Shown here: one piece after another, positions 7,404 through 15,394 of the stretch
Layout of the letters: every line of letters starts with the position of its first letter
Numbering within the stretch: position 1 is the stretch's first letter
NCBI RefSeq assembly: GCF_043195195.1
Contig: NZ_JBAFWT010000009.1
Location: forward strand, 89,871 to 153,870
Length of the DNA: 64,000 nt
Source: NCEH01 sp043195195
GTDB lineage: Bacteria; Pseudomonadota; Alphaproteobacteria; Rhizobiales; Xanthobacteraceae
Direction: 5' to 3'
The notes under the pieces: model-generated
Database searches by the model: none
Told to the model about the DNA's origin: nothing
What the model saw: only the letters and a program-made list of their open reading frames with translations
Position numbers and translations under genes: made by a program

Positions 7404-7532
7404 GGCCCGAACGTTATTTTTGGTCGTGCGCGCCAGCACATAGGGAAGCACGCGTGGACGGCCCCCTCCGCCGGGCCGGGGGCGCGAACCTGCACCCATC
7501 CGTGCGGCAAACAGACAAGAAGGACGGGACGA

Positions 7533-8765
7533 ATGCCTGAGGCGCGCGAAAACACCTTCTGCGATAGCGAGAGCCCCGCAAGCGCAGGCGAGCCGCGTGG
7601 GCCACTCTCCGGCATCCGGGTTCTGGACCTCACAAGCTATCTCGCCGGCCCCTTTGGCTGCACCTTGCTCGCGGACCTCGGTGCGGACGTGATCAAGGTC
7701 GAGGCGCCCAGCGGCGACATGATGCGCAGCTATCCCTCGACGCTGCCCGATGAAAGCCGCTCCTTCGTGGGCGCGAACCGCTGCAAGCGCGGCATCGTCA
7801 TCGACCTGAAGAAGGACGAGGGGCTCGAGACCTTCCTCGATCTGGTGCGCACCGCCGACGTGGTGGTGCACAATTTCCGGCCCTCCGTGCCGCCGCGCCT
7901 GAAGATCGACTACGACCGCCTGAAGGTCCTCAATCCGCGCCTCATCTATTGCGCCATCACCGGCTTCGGCGACCATGGCCCGATGGCCAACAATGCCGGC
8001 TTCGACCAGGTGCTCCAGTGCCTGACCGGCCTCTGCACCTTCCAGGGCGGGCCGGACAGGGAACCGGAAATCGTGCTGGGCTCGGTGGTGGATTACTACA
8101 CCTCCGCCCTGGTGGCGTTCGGCATCTCCTCCGCCTTGTTCCAGCGCGAGCGCGACGGGCAGGGCCAATATATCGGCTCCTCGCTCCTGCGCAGCGCCAT
8201 CACCATGCAGTCGGCCCGCTTCGTGTGGGCGGAAGGCGAGGACCGCGCGGTCAATCGCGACATCCGCCTCGCGCCGCTCACGGGCATCCATCCCACCAAG
8301 GCGGGGTATCTCTACATCTCCTCCCATTCCAAGCACTTCTGGGATGCGCTGTGTGACATGCTGGAGATGCAGGACTTCAAGGACGATCCGCGCATGGCGA
8401 CCATGGCGAGCCGGATCGCCCATGTGGACGTGATCCTCCCGCGCCTGCATGCCGCCTTGCGCAAGCACACGGCCGTGGAATGGGCGCAGATTTTCGGCGA
8501 GAAGGTGCCCAATGCCCCGGTGCAGCCCATCGAGGACCTGTTCGACCATCCCCAGGTGCTGGCGCAGGATCTGGTGACCACCTACGCGCATCCGGTGATC
8601 GGCACCTATCGGGGCATGACCAAGCCGCTGCACTTCTCCCGCACGCCGGGCCCGGCGCCCTTCGCGGCGCCCGTCATGGGCCAGCATACCGACGCGATCC
8701 TGCAGCAATGCGGCTATAGCGCGGAGCGGATTCGCGGCCTGAAGGCGAGCGCGGCGGTGCGCTGA
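7533..8765 (+). CDS. Family III CoA-transferase (CaiB/BaiF)
   Basis: A 410-residue protein from ATG 7533, preceded by AAGGA about 8 bases upstream; the longer in-frame start at 7362 would run through the control region. Family signatures: GIRVLDLTSYLAGPFGCTLLADLGADVIKVE at the N-terminus with the catalytic Asp expected in the middle of the protein, GDMMRSYPSTLPDESRSF, RCKRGIVIDLKKDEG, VVVHNFRPSVPPRLKIDY and CAITGFGDHGPMA. These enzymes move CoA between carboxylic acids (e.g. succinyl-CoA to a substrate acid). With the CitE-like lyase at 25727 this suggests activation of a dicarboxylic or branched acid. Substrate is not predictable from sequence. Confidence 0.92.
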   Translation: MPEARENTFCDSESPASAGEPRGPLSGIRVLDLTSYLAGPFGCTLLADLGADVIKVEAPSGDMMRSYPSTLPDESRSFVGANRCKRGIVIDLKKDEGLETFLDLVRTADVVVHNFRPSVPPRLKIDYDRLKVLNPRLIYCAITGFGDHGPMANNAGFDQVLQCLTGLCTFQGGPDREPEIVLGSVVDYYTSALVAFGISSALFQRERDGQGQYIGSSLLRSAITMQSARFVWAEGEDRAVNRDIRLAPLTGIHPTKAGYLYISSHSKHFWDALCDMLEMQDFKDDPRMATMASRIAHVDVILPRLHAALRKHTAVEWAQIFGEKVPNAPVQPIEDLFDHPQVLAQDLVTTYAHPVIGTYRGMTKPLHFSRTPGPAPFAAPVMGQHTDAILQQCGYSAERIRGLKASAAVR

Positions 8766-8889
8766 GCCTGCGCGTGCCTTCGTGCGCGGCGGGCAAAGGG
8801 ACATCCCTGCGACCTCGATGGTGGGTGCGGGCCGATCACGCGGCGCGCACCCTTGGTTGCTTCAGCGCGTTGGCGCGCCAGCGTCGTCC

Positions 8890-9654
8890 CTAAAAGGCGA
8901 AGCGCAGCCCGCCGCCATCGACGGGAATGGTGGTCCCGGTGACGAAGCTCGCCCGCTTCGAGCACAGGAAGGCCACCAGATCCGCCAGTTCCTCCGGTTC
9001 GCCGAAGCGGCCCATGGGGATGTTCTGGTCGATGAATTTTTGCCGCGCCGCATCCGTGGGATAAAGCCGCGTCATGATCTGGACCGACTTGATGCGGCCG
9101 GGCGCCACGCAGTTCACCGTGATGCCGTGGGGCGCAAGCTCGGCGGCGGCGGACTTGGACCAGCTCTCCAGCGCCGCCTTGGCGGGAATGGCCGCGTTCA
9201 TCACCTTGGAGATCACCGCGCCGGAAATGTTCACCACGCGGCCCCAGCCCGCCGCCTTCATGCCGGGGGCGAAGGCCTCGGTGAGGCGCCGCGCCGCGTC
9301 GAAATTGAGCGCGAAGGCCTCGGCCCATTCCGCATCCCCCGCGTGCTCGCCGAGGGGACGCGAGGCGCCGGCATTGTTCACCAGCACATCGATGCCGCCC
9401 AGCGCCTGCAGGACGGCGGCGGTCAGGGTCGCGACGCCGTCCTGGCCCGCGACATCGGCGGTCGCCACGATGGGGCGCGTGTCCCCGGCGGCGGCGATCT
9501 CGCTTGCCAGTTCCTCCAGGGGCGCGGCATTGCGCGCGGCGATCACGAGCCTTGCGCCCTCTCCGGCCAGCACCTTCGCCACCGCGCGGCCGATGCCGCT
9601 GCCCGCGCCGGTGACGAGGGCGCGCCGTTCGGCAAGTCCCAAATCCATTCCCAT
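8890..9654 (-). CDS. SDR-family oxidoreductase lacking the usual catalytic Tyr
   Basis: A 254-residue classical SDR. The NAD(P)-binding motif is TGAGSGIG (residues ~16-23), followed by DVAG, LVNNAGAS and NISGA. The usual YxxxK active site is replaced: the segment reads VMNAAIPAKAALESWSKSAAAEL, so Lys is kept but the Tyr position (Lys minus 4) is Ala. The C-terminal TVNCVAPG and VTGTTIPVDGG motifs are intact. The DNA is unambiguous over this stretch and there is no frameshift. The protein may use another residue, or may be a divergent SDR with altered chemistry. Family role: oxidation or reduction of a hydroxyl/keto intermediate of the pathway. Confidence 0.88.
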   Translation of the reverse strand: MGMDLGLAERRALVTGAGSGIGRAVAKVLAGEGARLVIAARNAAPLEELASEIAAAGDTRPIVATADVAGQDGVATLTAAVLQALGGIDVLVNNAGASRPLGEHAGDAEWAEAFALNFDAARRLTEAFAPGMKAAGWGRVVNISGAVISKVMNAAIPAKAALESWSKSAAAELAPHGITVNCVAPGRIKSVQIMTRLYPTDAARQKFIDQNIPMGRFGEPEELADLVAFLCSKRASFVTGTTIPVDGGGLRFAF

Positions 9655-9686
9655 GCTCCCGCGATGCGTATTCCTGACGAGGTGCG

Positions 9687-9722
9687 CGATCTGCCCGGCA
9701 TGCCGGGTCGCCGGGCAGATCG
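9687..9722. terminator. Strong hairpin between SDR and CMD genes
   Basis: CGATCTGCCCGGC (9687-9699) pairs with GCCGGGCAGATCG (9710-9722), a perfect 13-bp stem with a 10-base loop. It lies between the 3' end of the carboxymuconolactone-decarboxylase-like gene and the start of the SDR gene on the same strand, so it may be an attenuating or processing hairpin rather than a full terminator; no T-run follows. Confidence 0.55.
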
Positions 9723-9781
9723 GGCCACCGAAGCCCGTGGGGCTCGGCCCCGCCGGGGCCTTCGCCCCTTCCGCGTGCCGA

Positions 9782-9813
9782 CCTCAGAGCTGGCCGGCCT
9801 CAGAGCTGGCCGG
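9782..9813. repeat. Exact 16-base tandem duplication at a gene end
   Basis: CCTCAGAGCTGGCCGG occurs at 9782-9797 and again at 9798-9813. The second copy contains the stop codon and last codons of the carboxymuconolactone-decarboxylase-like gene; the first copy is a non-coding duplicate just after it. The protein is unaffected. Confidence 0.8.
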
Positions 9814-10177
9814 CCTCCTGGAGCACCTTGCGCGCGATGCGGAAGCACTCCACGCCGCAGGGCACGCCGCCATAGATGGCGACCACATGGATGATGGCGC
9901 GGATCTCTTCCTTGGTCACACCATTGGTCAGGGCGCCCTTGCAGTGGATCTCCCACTCGTGCCAGCGGGCGAGCCCGCCGAGCATGGCGAGGTTCATCAT
10001 GCTGCGGGTCTTCACGTCGATGGTCTCGTCGCCCCAGCCGAAGCCCCAGCACCAAGCGGTCATGGCTTCTTGAAACGGCAGGGAAAAGTCGTCGGCATTG
10101 GCCAGATTCTTCTCCACATATTCGGCGCCGAGCGTGCTCTTGCGCTTGGCGAGGCCTTTCTCGAACATTTCAGTCAT
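9800..10177 (-). CDS. Carboxymuconolactone decarboxylase-family protein
   Basis: A 125-residue protein (MTEMFEKGLAKRKSTLGAEYVEK). The family core is present: DVKTRSMMNLAMLGGLARWHEWEIHCKGALTNGVTKEEIRAIIHVVAIYGGVPCGVECFRIA. The HxxxAxxNGV/TxEEI pattern is that of PcaC-type CMD proteins, which are small helical trimers or hexamers that decarboxylate gamma-lactones or act as peroxidase-like proteins. The Cys of the AhpD CxxC pair is only partly present (one Cys in the IHC position and one in VPCG). It precedes the SDR gene on the same strand. A catabolic role is likely; the exact substrate is unknown. Confidence 0.85.
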   Translation of the reverse strand: MTEMFEKGLAKRKSTLGAEYVEKNLANADDFSLPFQEAMTAWCWGFGWGDETIDVKTRSMMNLAMLGGLARWHEWEIHCKGALTNGVTKEEIRAIIHVVAIYGGVPCGVECFRIARKVLQEAGQL

Positions 10178-10280
10178 GTCTCACATCACCTTTCTCTGGA
10201 ACCTGGCCGGGCGGTGTCGGCGCCGGCGGGAGCAGCGTCTGCGCCCGGCGCCCGCCATCCGAAACACACGAACATGTTAA

Positions 10281-10300
10281 GTGATAATACAATCATACGT
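10281..10300. promoter_or_regulatory. Predicted GntR operator, site 1
   Basis: TGATAATACAATCATACG lies about 105 bases upstream of the start of the CMD-like gene, within a 450-base gene-free stretch (10178-10627). Its core ACAATCATA recurs at four other places in this island. The stretch otherwise has no gene and consists of AT-rich islands in GC-rich DNA. Confidence 0.5.
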
Positions 10301-10556
10301 TCTTGCGCAATACTTGGGCCGAAGAAAAGCCCGCCGCGAACCGCTTGCCTGTTCTCCGCGCGAACGGCATTCGCACCGCCACTCCGAATGCCTTCACGGA
10401 GTCTCCGGCGAAGAGCGCTGCGTTACGATCCATGCCCAAATCCGCGCATCATCCCTGTGTGGATAGTGGCGACGCACGGCGCAGCCCACCGCTCTGCGCC
10501 GGCCAGACGCAAATCGCGCCGCCGCAGAGACGCGCCGCTTTCAGTCTTCGTCGAAT

Positions 10557-10576
10557 ATGATAATACAATTATAGAC
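10557..10576. promoter_or_regulatory. Predicted GntR operator, site 2
   Basis: TGATAATACAATTATAGAC is a near copy of site 1, sharing the first 12 bases (TGATAATACAAT) and differing once in the core (CAATTATA). It lies 52 bases beyond the 3' end of the aldehyde dehydrogenase gene and about 380 bases upstream of the CMD-like gene. The pair may form a looped control region. Confidence 0.45.
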
Positions 10577-10627
10577 ATAATGACCCATGGCACGTCGCCC
10601 CGGTGATGCGCCATGGGCCCCTGATCG

Positions 10628-12094
10628 TCAGCGGATGATGAACGGGTTCGCCACCGTGGTTTCCGTGGCGATCCACACCGATTTGACCTGGAGATATTCC
10701 TTGATGGCCTCAAGACCGCTCTCGCGACCGATACCGCTGCGCTTGTAGCCGCCGAACGGCGAAGTGTAACTCACCGCCCGATAGGTATTCACCCACACGG
10801 TGCCGGAGCGCAGGCGCTCGGACAGGCGCAGGGCGCGGCCCATGTCCTTCGTCCACACCCCCGAGGCCAGGCCGAACGCCACATCATTGGCGATGCACAC
10901 CGCTTCCTCTTCTGTGTCGAAGGGGATCACCGCCAGCACCGGGCCGAACACCTCCTCCTGGGCGATGCGCATGGCATTAGTGACGCCGGTGAAGATGGTG
11001 GGCTCGACGAACTGGCCGCCGGGCGCACCCGCATAGGGCTTGCCCCCGAGCGCGCAATGGGCGCCCTCCGCCAAAGCGATGTCGATATAGTCCAGCACCT
11101 TGCGATATTGGGCCGGCGTCGTGACCGGCCCCACATTGGTCTCAGCCTGCATGGGATCGCCGATCTTGGCGGCGCGGGCCACCTCCAGCAGGCGCTCCAT
11201 GAACCGGTCGTGGATCGAGCGCTGGAGCAGCAGGCGGGAACCGGCGATGCAGGTCTGGCCGGTCGCGGCGAAGATGCCGGAGACCGCGCCCATCACGGCG
11301 GCCTCCAGGTCCGCGTCCTCGAACACGATGTTGGGCGACTTGCCGCCCAGCTCCAGGGAGACGTGTTTGATCTGCTTGGCCGCCGTCTCATAGACTTTCT
11401 GGCCGCCGATGTCGGAGCCGGTGAAGGCGATCTTGCTCACGGCAGGATGTTCCACGAGCGCCGCACCCGCCTCGGCGCCGAAGCCGGTGACGGTGTTGAC
11501 CACGCCGGCCGGGAAGCCGGCCTTTTCGAACAGCGTCATGAATTCGAGGCTGGAGGCTGAGGTGAATTCTGACGGCTTGATGATGGCCGCATTGCCGGCC
11601 GCCAGAGCCGCGGCGAGCTTCCATGCGAGCAGCAGCAACGGCGAGTTCCAAGGCGTGATCATGCCCACCACGCCCAGCGGCTCGTAGCGGGTGAAATTGA
11701 AGATCCCGCTCTTGTCGGTGGGGATGACGGCACCCTCCACCTTGTCGGCGAGGCCGCCATAGTAGCGGTACCATTCGGCGAGATACTTGGTCTGGGCGTG
11801 CATCTCGGCATAGAGCTTGCCGTTGTCGCGTACCTCGATCTCGGCCAGGCGCGCCGCATCCCCCTCGATCAGTTCGGCGAGTTTATAGAGGATCTTGCCG
11901 CGCGCGGATGGCGTCATGGAGCGCCATGTCTCGAATCCCTTTTCGGCGGCGACGACCGCTTTCGCGATGTCCTCGGCGGTGCCGCGGGCGATCTCGGCCC
12001 AGGCCTCGCCGCTATAGGGGTTGCGGGTTTCGAAATATTCGCCGCCGGCCGGCGCAACGAAGGCGCCGCCGATGAAATGGCCGTAGCGCTGCAT
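10628..12094 (-). CDS. NAD(P)-dependent aldehyde dehydrogenase
   Basis: A 488-residue ALDH-superfamily enzyme. It has the oxyanion Asn region GMITPWNSPLLLLAWK, the cofactor-binding IKPSEFTSAS and FTGSDIGG, catalytic Glu in LELGGKSPNIVFEDAD, catalytic Cys in FAATGQTCIAGSRLL, and the C-terminal EEVFGPVLAVIPF and FGGYKRSGIGRE. All key residues are intact and length is normal. A GGGAGAG ribosome binding site precedes ATG 12094. It is divergent from the ABC substrate-binding protein gene, with a predicted GntR operator between them. It probably oxidises the aldehyde formed from the imported substrate to the acid used by the CoA-transferase. Confidence 0.94.
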   Translation of the reverse strand: MQRYGHFIGGAFVAPAGGEYFETRNPYSGEAWAEIARGTAEDIAKAVVAAEKGFETWRSMTPSARGKILYKLAELIEGDAARLAEIEVRDNGKLYAEMHAQTKYLAEWYRYYGGLADKVEGAVIPTDKSGIFNFTRYEPLGVVGMITPWNSPLLLLAWKLAAALAAGNAAIIKPSEFTSASSLEFMTLFEKAGFPAGVVNTVTGFGAEAGAALVEHPAVSKIAFTGSDIGGQKVYETAAKQIKHVSLELGGKSPNIVFEDADLEAAVMGAVSGIFAATGQTCIAGSRLLLQRSIHDRFMERLLEVARAAKIGDPMQAETNVGPVTTPAQYRKVLDYIDIALAEGAHCALGGKPYAGAPGGQFVEPTIFTGVTNAMRIAQEEVFGPVLAVIPFDTEEEAVCIANDVAFGLASGVWTKDMGRALRLSERLRSGTVWVNTYRAVSYTSPFGGYKRSGIGRESGLEAIKEYLQVKSVWIATETTVANPFIIR

Positions 12095-12159
12095 GGTCTC
12101 TCCCTATCCCTATTGGCTTTGCAGCGGCGGAGGGTGGCAGAAACCGAACCGTCCGTCCA

Positions 12160-12180
12160 TGTCATATTGTATGATTGGTT
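12160..12180. promoter_or_regulatory. Predicted GntR operator, site 3 (divergent promoter)
   Basis: The plus strand reads CATATTGTATGATTGG, whose reverse complement CCAATCATACAATATG carries the shared CAATCATA core. It lies between the aldehyde dehydrogenase (minus) and the ABC operon (plus), 66 bases and 71 bases from the two start codons, so one bound regulator could control both directions. Confidence 0.55.
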
Positions 12181-12250
12181 TTCCTTGACATCGCATACCA
12201 GGGAGATGAGAGTTCAGGCAATAAGACAATAATTAAATAGGGAGAGGATC

Positions 12251-13516
12251 ATGAGCGAATCCAAGGGGCATAAGACCCTTTCCGCTTGTCGCGCCAACCG
12301 TCCCGAGAGCGGCTTCATGCCAAGCCGACGCAGCGTTCTGGCGGCCGGCGCCGCGACGCTTGCCATGCCTTACCTGTCCAGGGTGTCTTATGCGGCGGGC
12401 AAGGACGTGAACGTGGGCGTCGTCGTGCCCCTGTCGGGCGCCAATGCCCAGTTCGGCGTGAACTCGCGCAATGGCATCGAGCTGGTGGCGGACCAGATCA
12501 ATGCCGCCGGCGGCATCAAGGCGCTCGGCGGCGCCAAGATCAATCTGGTGATCGCCGATTCCACCTCCACGCCCACCTCCGCCGCCACCGTGGGCCAGCG
12601 GCTCATCGCCCAGAACGACGTGGTCGCCATCCTCGGCGCCTATGCCTCCTCCCTCACCCTGGCCCTGTCCGAGGCCACCGAGCGGCGCGGCATCCCGCTC
12701 ATGACCATGTCATTCTCCGATCAGATCACCGGGCGCGGCTTCAAGAACGTGTTCCAGATCATCTCCAAGGCCTCCATCCTGGGCGAGGCCCAGTTGAAGG
12801 GCACCGCCGAGATCGCGCAGAAGGGCGGCGAGACGCTCAAGACCATCGCCATCATGTACGAGGACACGGCCTATGGCAGCTCGCAGGCCGCCGGCCTGCG
12901 CACCACCGCCAAGGAGCTGGGCATCACGGTGGCCATGGACGAGGCCTATCCGCTCGGCATCACCGACGTCACGCCCCTCATCAACAAGCTGCGCGCGGCG
13001 AATGCGCAGGCGGTGTTCCCCGCCTCCTATCTGAACGACGGCCTCCAGATCATCCGCACCATGCGCCAGCAGGGCATCAAGCTGCCGGTGATCGGCGGCG
13101 CGGGCGGCTATGTGATCCCGGATTTCAAGAAGGCGCTCGGCGACTATGCCGAGAACGTCATGTCCATCGCGCCGGGCAACTACGACCAGGATCCGAGCCT
13201 CACCGACGCGTTCAAGAAGCGCTACGGCTATTTCATGGTGCACGAGGCCCTGGAACACGCGGTGTGCCTCGATGTGCTCGCCAAGGCGCTGGAAAAGGCC
13301 GGCAAGGCCGATCCCAATGCGGTGCGCGAAACGCTGCATGCCACCCGCTTCGAAGGCGGCTGGTGCAACGCCATGACCGGGCGGGCGGTCAAGTTCGACG
13401 AGACCGGCCTCAACACCCTGGCCAAGCCGCTGATGGTGCAGTGGCGCGGCGACAACCTCGTTACGGTGTGGCCGGACGAATACGCCATGGGCAAGGCCAT
13501 CTGGGCCGGCGCATAG
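12251..13516 (+). CDS. Branched-chain-type ABC transporter substrate-binding protein (TAT-exported)
   Basis: A 421-residue protein. The N-terminus has a twin-arginine motif (MPSRRSVLAAGAATLAMPYLSR) after a 22-residue cytoplasmic extension; cleavage is likely after YAA near residue 49. The mature part is the Leu/Ile/Val-binding (Peripla_BP_6) fold: VNVGVVVPLSGANAQFG, GIELVADQINAAGGI, VAILGAYASSLTLAL and AIMYEDTAYG. It captures the substrate in the periplasm for the permeases encoded next. Such proteins in soil bacteria bind aromatic acids, amides or branched acids as well as amino acids. An AGGA-type site precedes ATG 12251. It is first in a five-gene operon. Confidence 0.93.
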   Translation: MSESKGHKTLSACRANRPESGFMPSRRSVLAAGAATLAMPYLSRVSYAAGKDVNVGVVVPLSGANAQFGVNSRNGIELVADQINAAGGIKALGGAKINLVIADSTSTPTSAATVGQRLIAQNDVVAILGAYASSLTLALSEATERRGIPLMTMSFSDQITGRGFKNVFQIISKASILGEAQLKGTAEIAQKGGETLKTIAIMYEDTAYGSSQAAGLRTTAKELGITVAMDEAYPLGITDVTPLINKLRAANAQAVFPASYLNDGLQIIRTMRQQGIKLPVIGGAGGYVIPDFKKALGDYAENVMSIAPGNYDQDPSLTDAFKKRYGYFMVHEALEHAVCLDVLAKALEKAGKADPNAVRETLHATRFEGGWCNAMTGRAVKFDETGLNTLAKPLMVQWRGDNLVTVWPDEYAMGKAIWAGA

Positions 13517-13565
13517 CCGGCCATCGCCTCCCGCCCGCCCCTCACCTTCGCCTCCGGAGCGCTTC

Positions 13566-14426
13566 ATGGCCTTCCTTCAAGCCGTGATCGACGGACTGAT
13601 GATTGGCGGCGTCTATGCCGTCATCTCCATCGGCCTGACCCTCGTGTTCGGCGTCATGGGCATCGTGAACTTCGCCCAGGCCGAATTCCTGACGCTGGGC
13701 ATGTTCGTCGCCTTCTTCGCCTGGAAGTATTTGGGCATCGACCCGCTGATCGGATCGCTCATTTCCTTCGTGCTGATCTTCGGCCTCGGCGTCGTCGTGC
13801 AGATGACCATCATCCAGAGGGTGTTGAACGCGCCGCCGGTGGCGCAGATCTTCGTCACGGTGGGCCTGCTCATCGTGATCGAGAACCTGTCGCTGATCGC
13901 CTTCGGTTCCGACTTCCGCTCGGTGACCACGAGCTACCAGACCTCGGCGCTGAGACTGGGCCCGCTGTTCATCAGCGTGCCCTATCTCGCGGCCTTCTGC
14001 ATGTCGCTGCTGTCGGGGCTGGCGCTCTGGCTGTTCACCAACAAGACCTGGTACGGGCGGGCCATGCGCGCCACCGCCCAGGACCCCATGGCGGCGCATC
14101 TCATGGGCATCAACGCCGACCGCATGCGCCAGATCGCCTTCGGGCTCGGGGTGGGCATGACAGCGTTCGGCGGCGCGGTCATCCTGCCCTATTTCACCGT
14201 TCATCCCACCGTCGGCCATCAATTCGTGGTGCTCATGTTCACCGTGGTGGTGCTGGGCGGCCTCGGGAGCGTCGCCGGGGCGGTGGTCGGCGGGCTGGTC
14301 GTGGGCGTCATCCAATCGGTGTCGACCCTGTTCTTCCCGATCCAGCTGCAAAACCTCGTCCTGTTCATCGTGTTCATCACCGTGCTTGCGGTGCGGCCCA
14401 CCGGTCTGATCGGAGCGGCGCGATGA
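13566..14426 (+). CDS. livH: ABC transporter permease, LivH type
   Basis: A 286-residue inner-membrane permease with about eight hydrophobic segments. The N-terminus (FLQAVIDGLMIGGVYAVISIGLTLVFGVMGIVNFAQAEFLTLG) is the LivH signature. The cytoplasmic coupling region with RAMRATAQDPMAAHLMGIN matches the EAA-like loop of the family that touches the ATPase. It lies 49 bases after the binding-protein gene with a GGAG ribosome binding site and overlaps livM by 4 bases (ATGA). It forms the translocation pore together with the LivM-type subunit. The gene symbol reflects family, not proven substrate. Confidence 0.93.
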   Translation: MAFLQAVIDGLMIGGVYAVISIGLTLVFGVMGIVNFAQAEFLTLGMFVAFFAWKYLGIDPLIGSLISFVLIFGLGVVVQMTIIQRVLNAPPVAQIFVTVGLLIVIENLSLIAFGSDFRSVTTSYQTSALRLGPLFISVPYLAAFCMSLLSGLALWLFTNKTWYGRAMRATAQDPMAAHLMGINADRMRQIAFGLGVGMTAFGGAVILPYFTVHPTVGHQFVVLMFTVVVLGGLGSVAGAVVGGLVVGVIQSVSTLFFPIQLQNLVLFIVFITVLAVRPTGLIGAAR

Positions 14427-15394
14427 AACCCTGGATCTGGGGCGCTGTGGCCCTGATCGCGGCGGTCGTGGTGCCGTCTTTCCTCGATCCGGCGGGCTAT
14501 CCGATCCGGGTCCTGACGCTCACGCTGCTGTTCGCCGCCCTCGGCCAGGCGTGGAACATCGTCGGCGGCCTTGCGAACCAGATTTCGCTCGGCCATGCGG
14601 CATTCTTCGGCATCGGCGCCTATACTTCCACCATCCTGCTGATCCATTTCAACCTGTCGCCCTGGATCGGCATGCTGGCGGGGGCCGCGCTGGCGGCGCT
14701 GGCGGCGTTCCTGCTGAGCTTTCCCACCATGAAGCTGCGGGGGCATTATTTCGCGCTCGCCACCCTCGCCTTCAGCGAGGTGCTGCGCGTCATCGCCAGC
14801 TCCTGGACCTCGGTAACCGGCGGCCCGGCGGGCCTGTCGGTGCCCTATGCGGCGGACAGTCTCGCGCTGCTGCAATTCAAGAGCACGACGCCCTATTACT
14901 ACATCATCCTGGGCGCCCTGGTGCTGATCTGCGTGATCTTTCTGGTGATCCAGAAGAGCGCACTAGGCTATCGCCTGCGGGCGGTGAAGGAAAACCCCGA
15001 TGCCGCCGAGGTGATTGGCGTGGATACCACGCGGGTGAAGATCACCACCGCCGTCATCTCGGCCGCGCTGACCGCCCTGCTGGGCACGCTCTATGCCCAG
15101 TTCACTTATTTCTTCGATCCCGAAGCGGTGTTCGGCATCGTCGCCATCTCGGTGCGCGCCGCCATCATCGCGATCCTCGGCGGCGCGGGCACGCTGGCAG
15201 GTCCCCTCATCGGCGCCTTCGTCATCGTGCCGCTGGAGGAGTTCGCCAACGCGGCCCTCTCCTCGCGGGCGGCCGGCCTCTCCCAGCTCGTGTTCGGCCT
15301 GATGCTCATCGCCATCATCCTGATCGAGCCGCGCGGCCTACTGGTCCTGGTCTCGAACGGCATCGCGCGCCTCCGCAAGGGGAGGAAGGGATGA
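14423..15394 (+). CDS. livM: ABC transporter permease, LivM type
   Basis: A 323-residue inner-membrane permease. It carries the LivM pattern ALGQAWNIVGGLANQISLGHAAFFGIGAYTS, a long run of hydrophobic segments, and the coupling loop LRAVKENPDAAEVIGVDTTRVKITT. The C-terminus ends in a basic tail (RLRKGRKG). It overlaps livH at its start and the LivG-type ATPase at its end by ATGA junctions, so the three are translated in a coupled manner. Its partner permease and both ATPases are adjacent, giving a complete importer. Confidence 0.93.
   Translation: MKPWIWGAVALIAAVVVPSFLDPAGYPIRVLTLTLLFAALGQAWNIVGGLANQISLGHAAFFGIGAYTSTILLIHFNLSPWIGMLAGAALAALAAFLLSFPTMKLRGHYFALATLAFSEVLRVIASSWTSVTGGPAGLSVPYAADSLALLQFKSTTPYYYIILGALVLICVIFLVIQKSALGYRLRAVKENPDAAEVIGVDTTRVKITTAVISAALTALLGTLYAQFTYFFDPEAVFGIVAISVRAAIIAILGGAGTLAGPLIGAFVIVPLEEFANAALSSRAAGLSQLVFGLMLIAIILIEPRGLLVLVSNGIARLRKGRKG

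Noticed and set aside
6834..8804. 656-codon open frame on the minus strand opposite the CoA-transferase
   Set aside because: Composition is shadow-like, and it overlaps both the LysR gene and the CoA-transferase, which carry clear family motifs.
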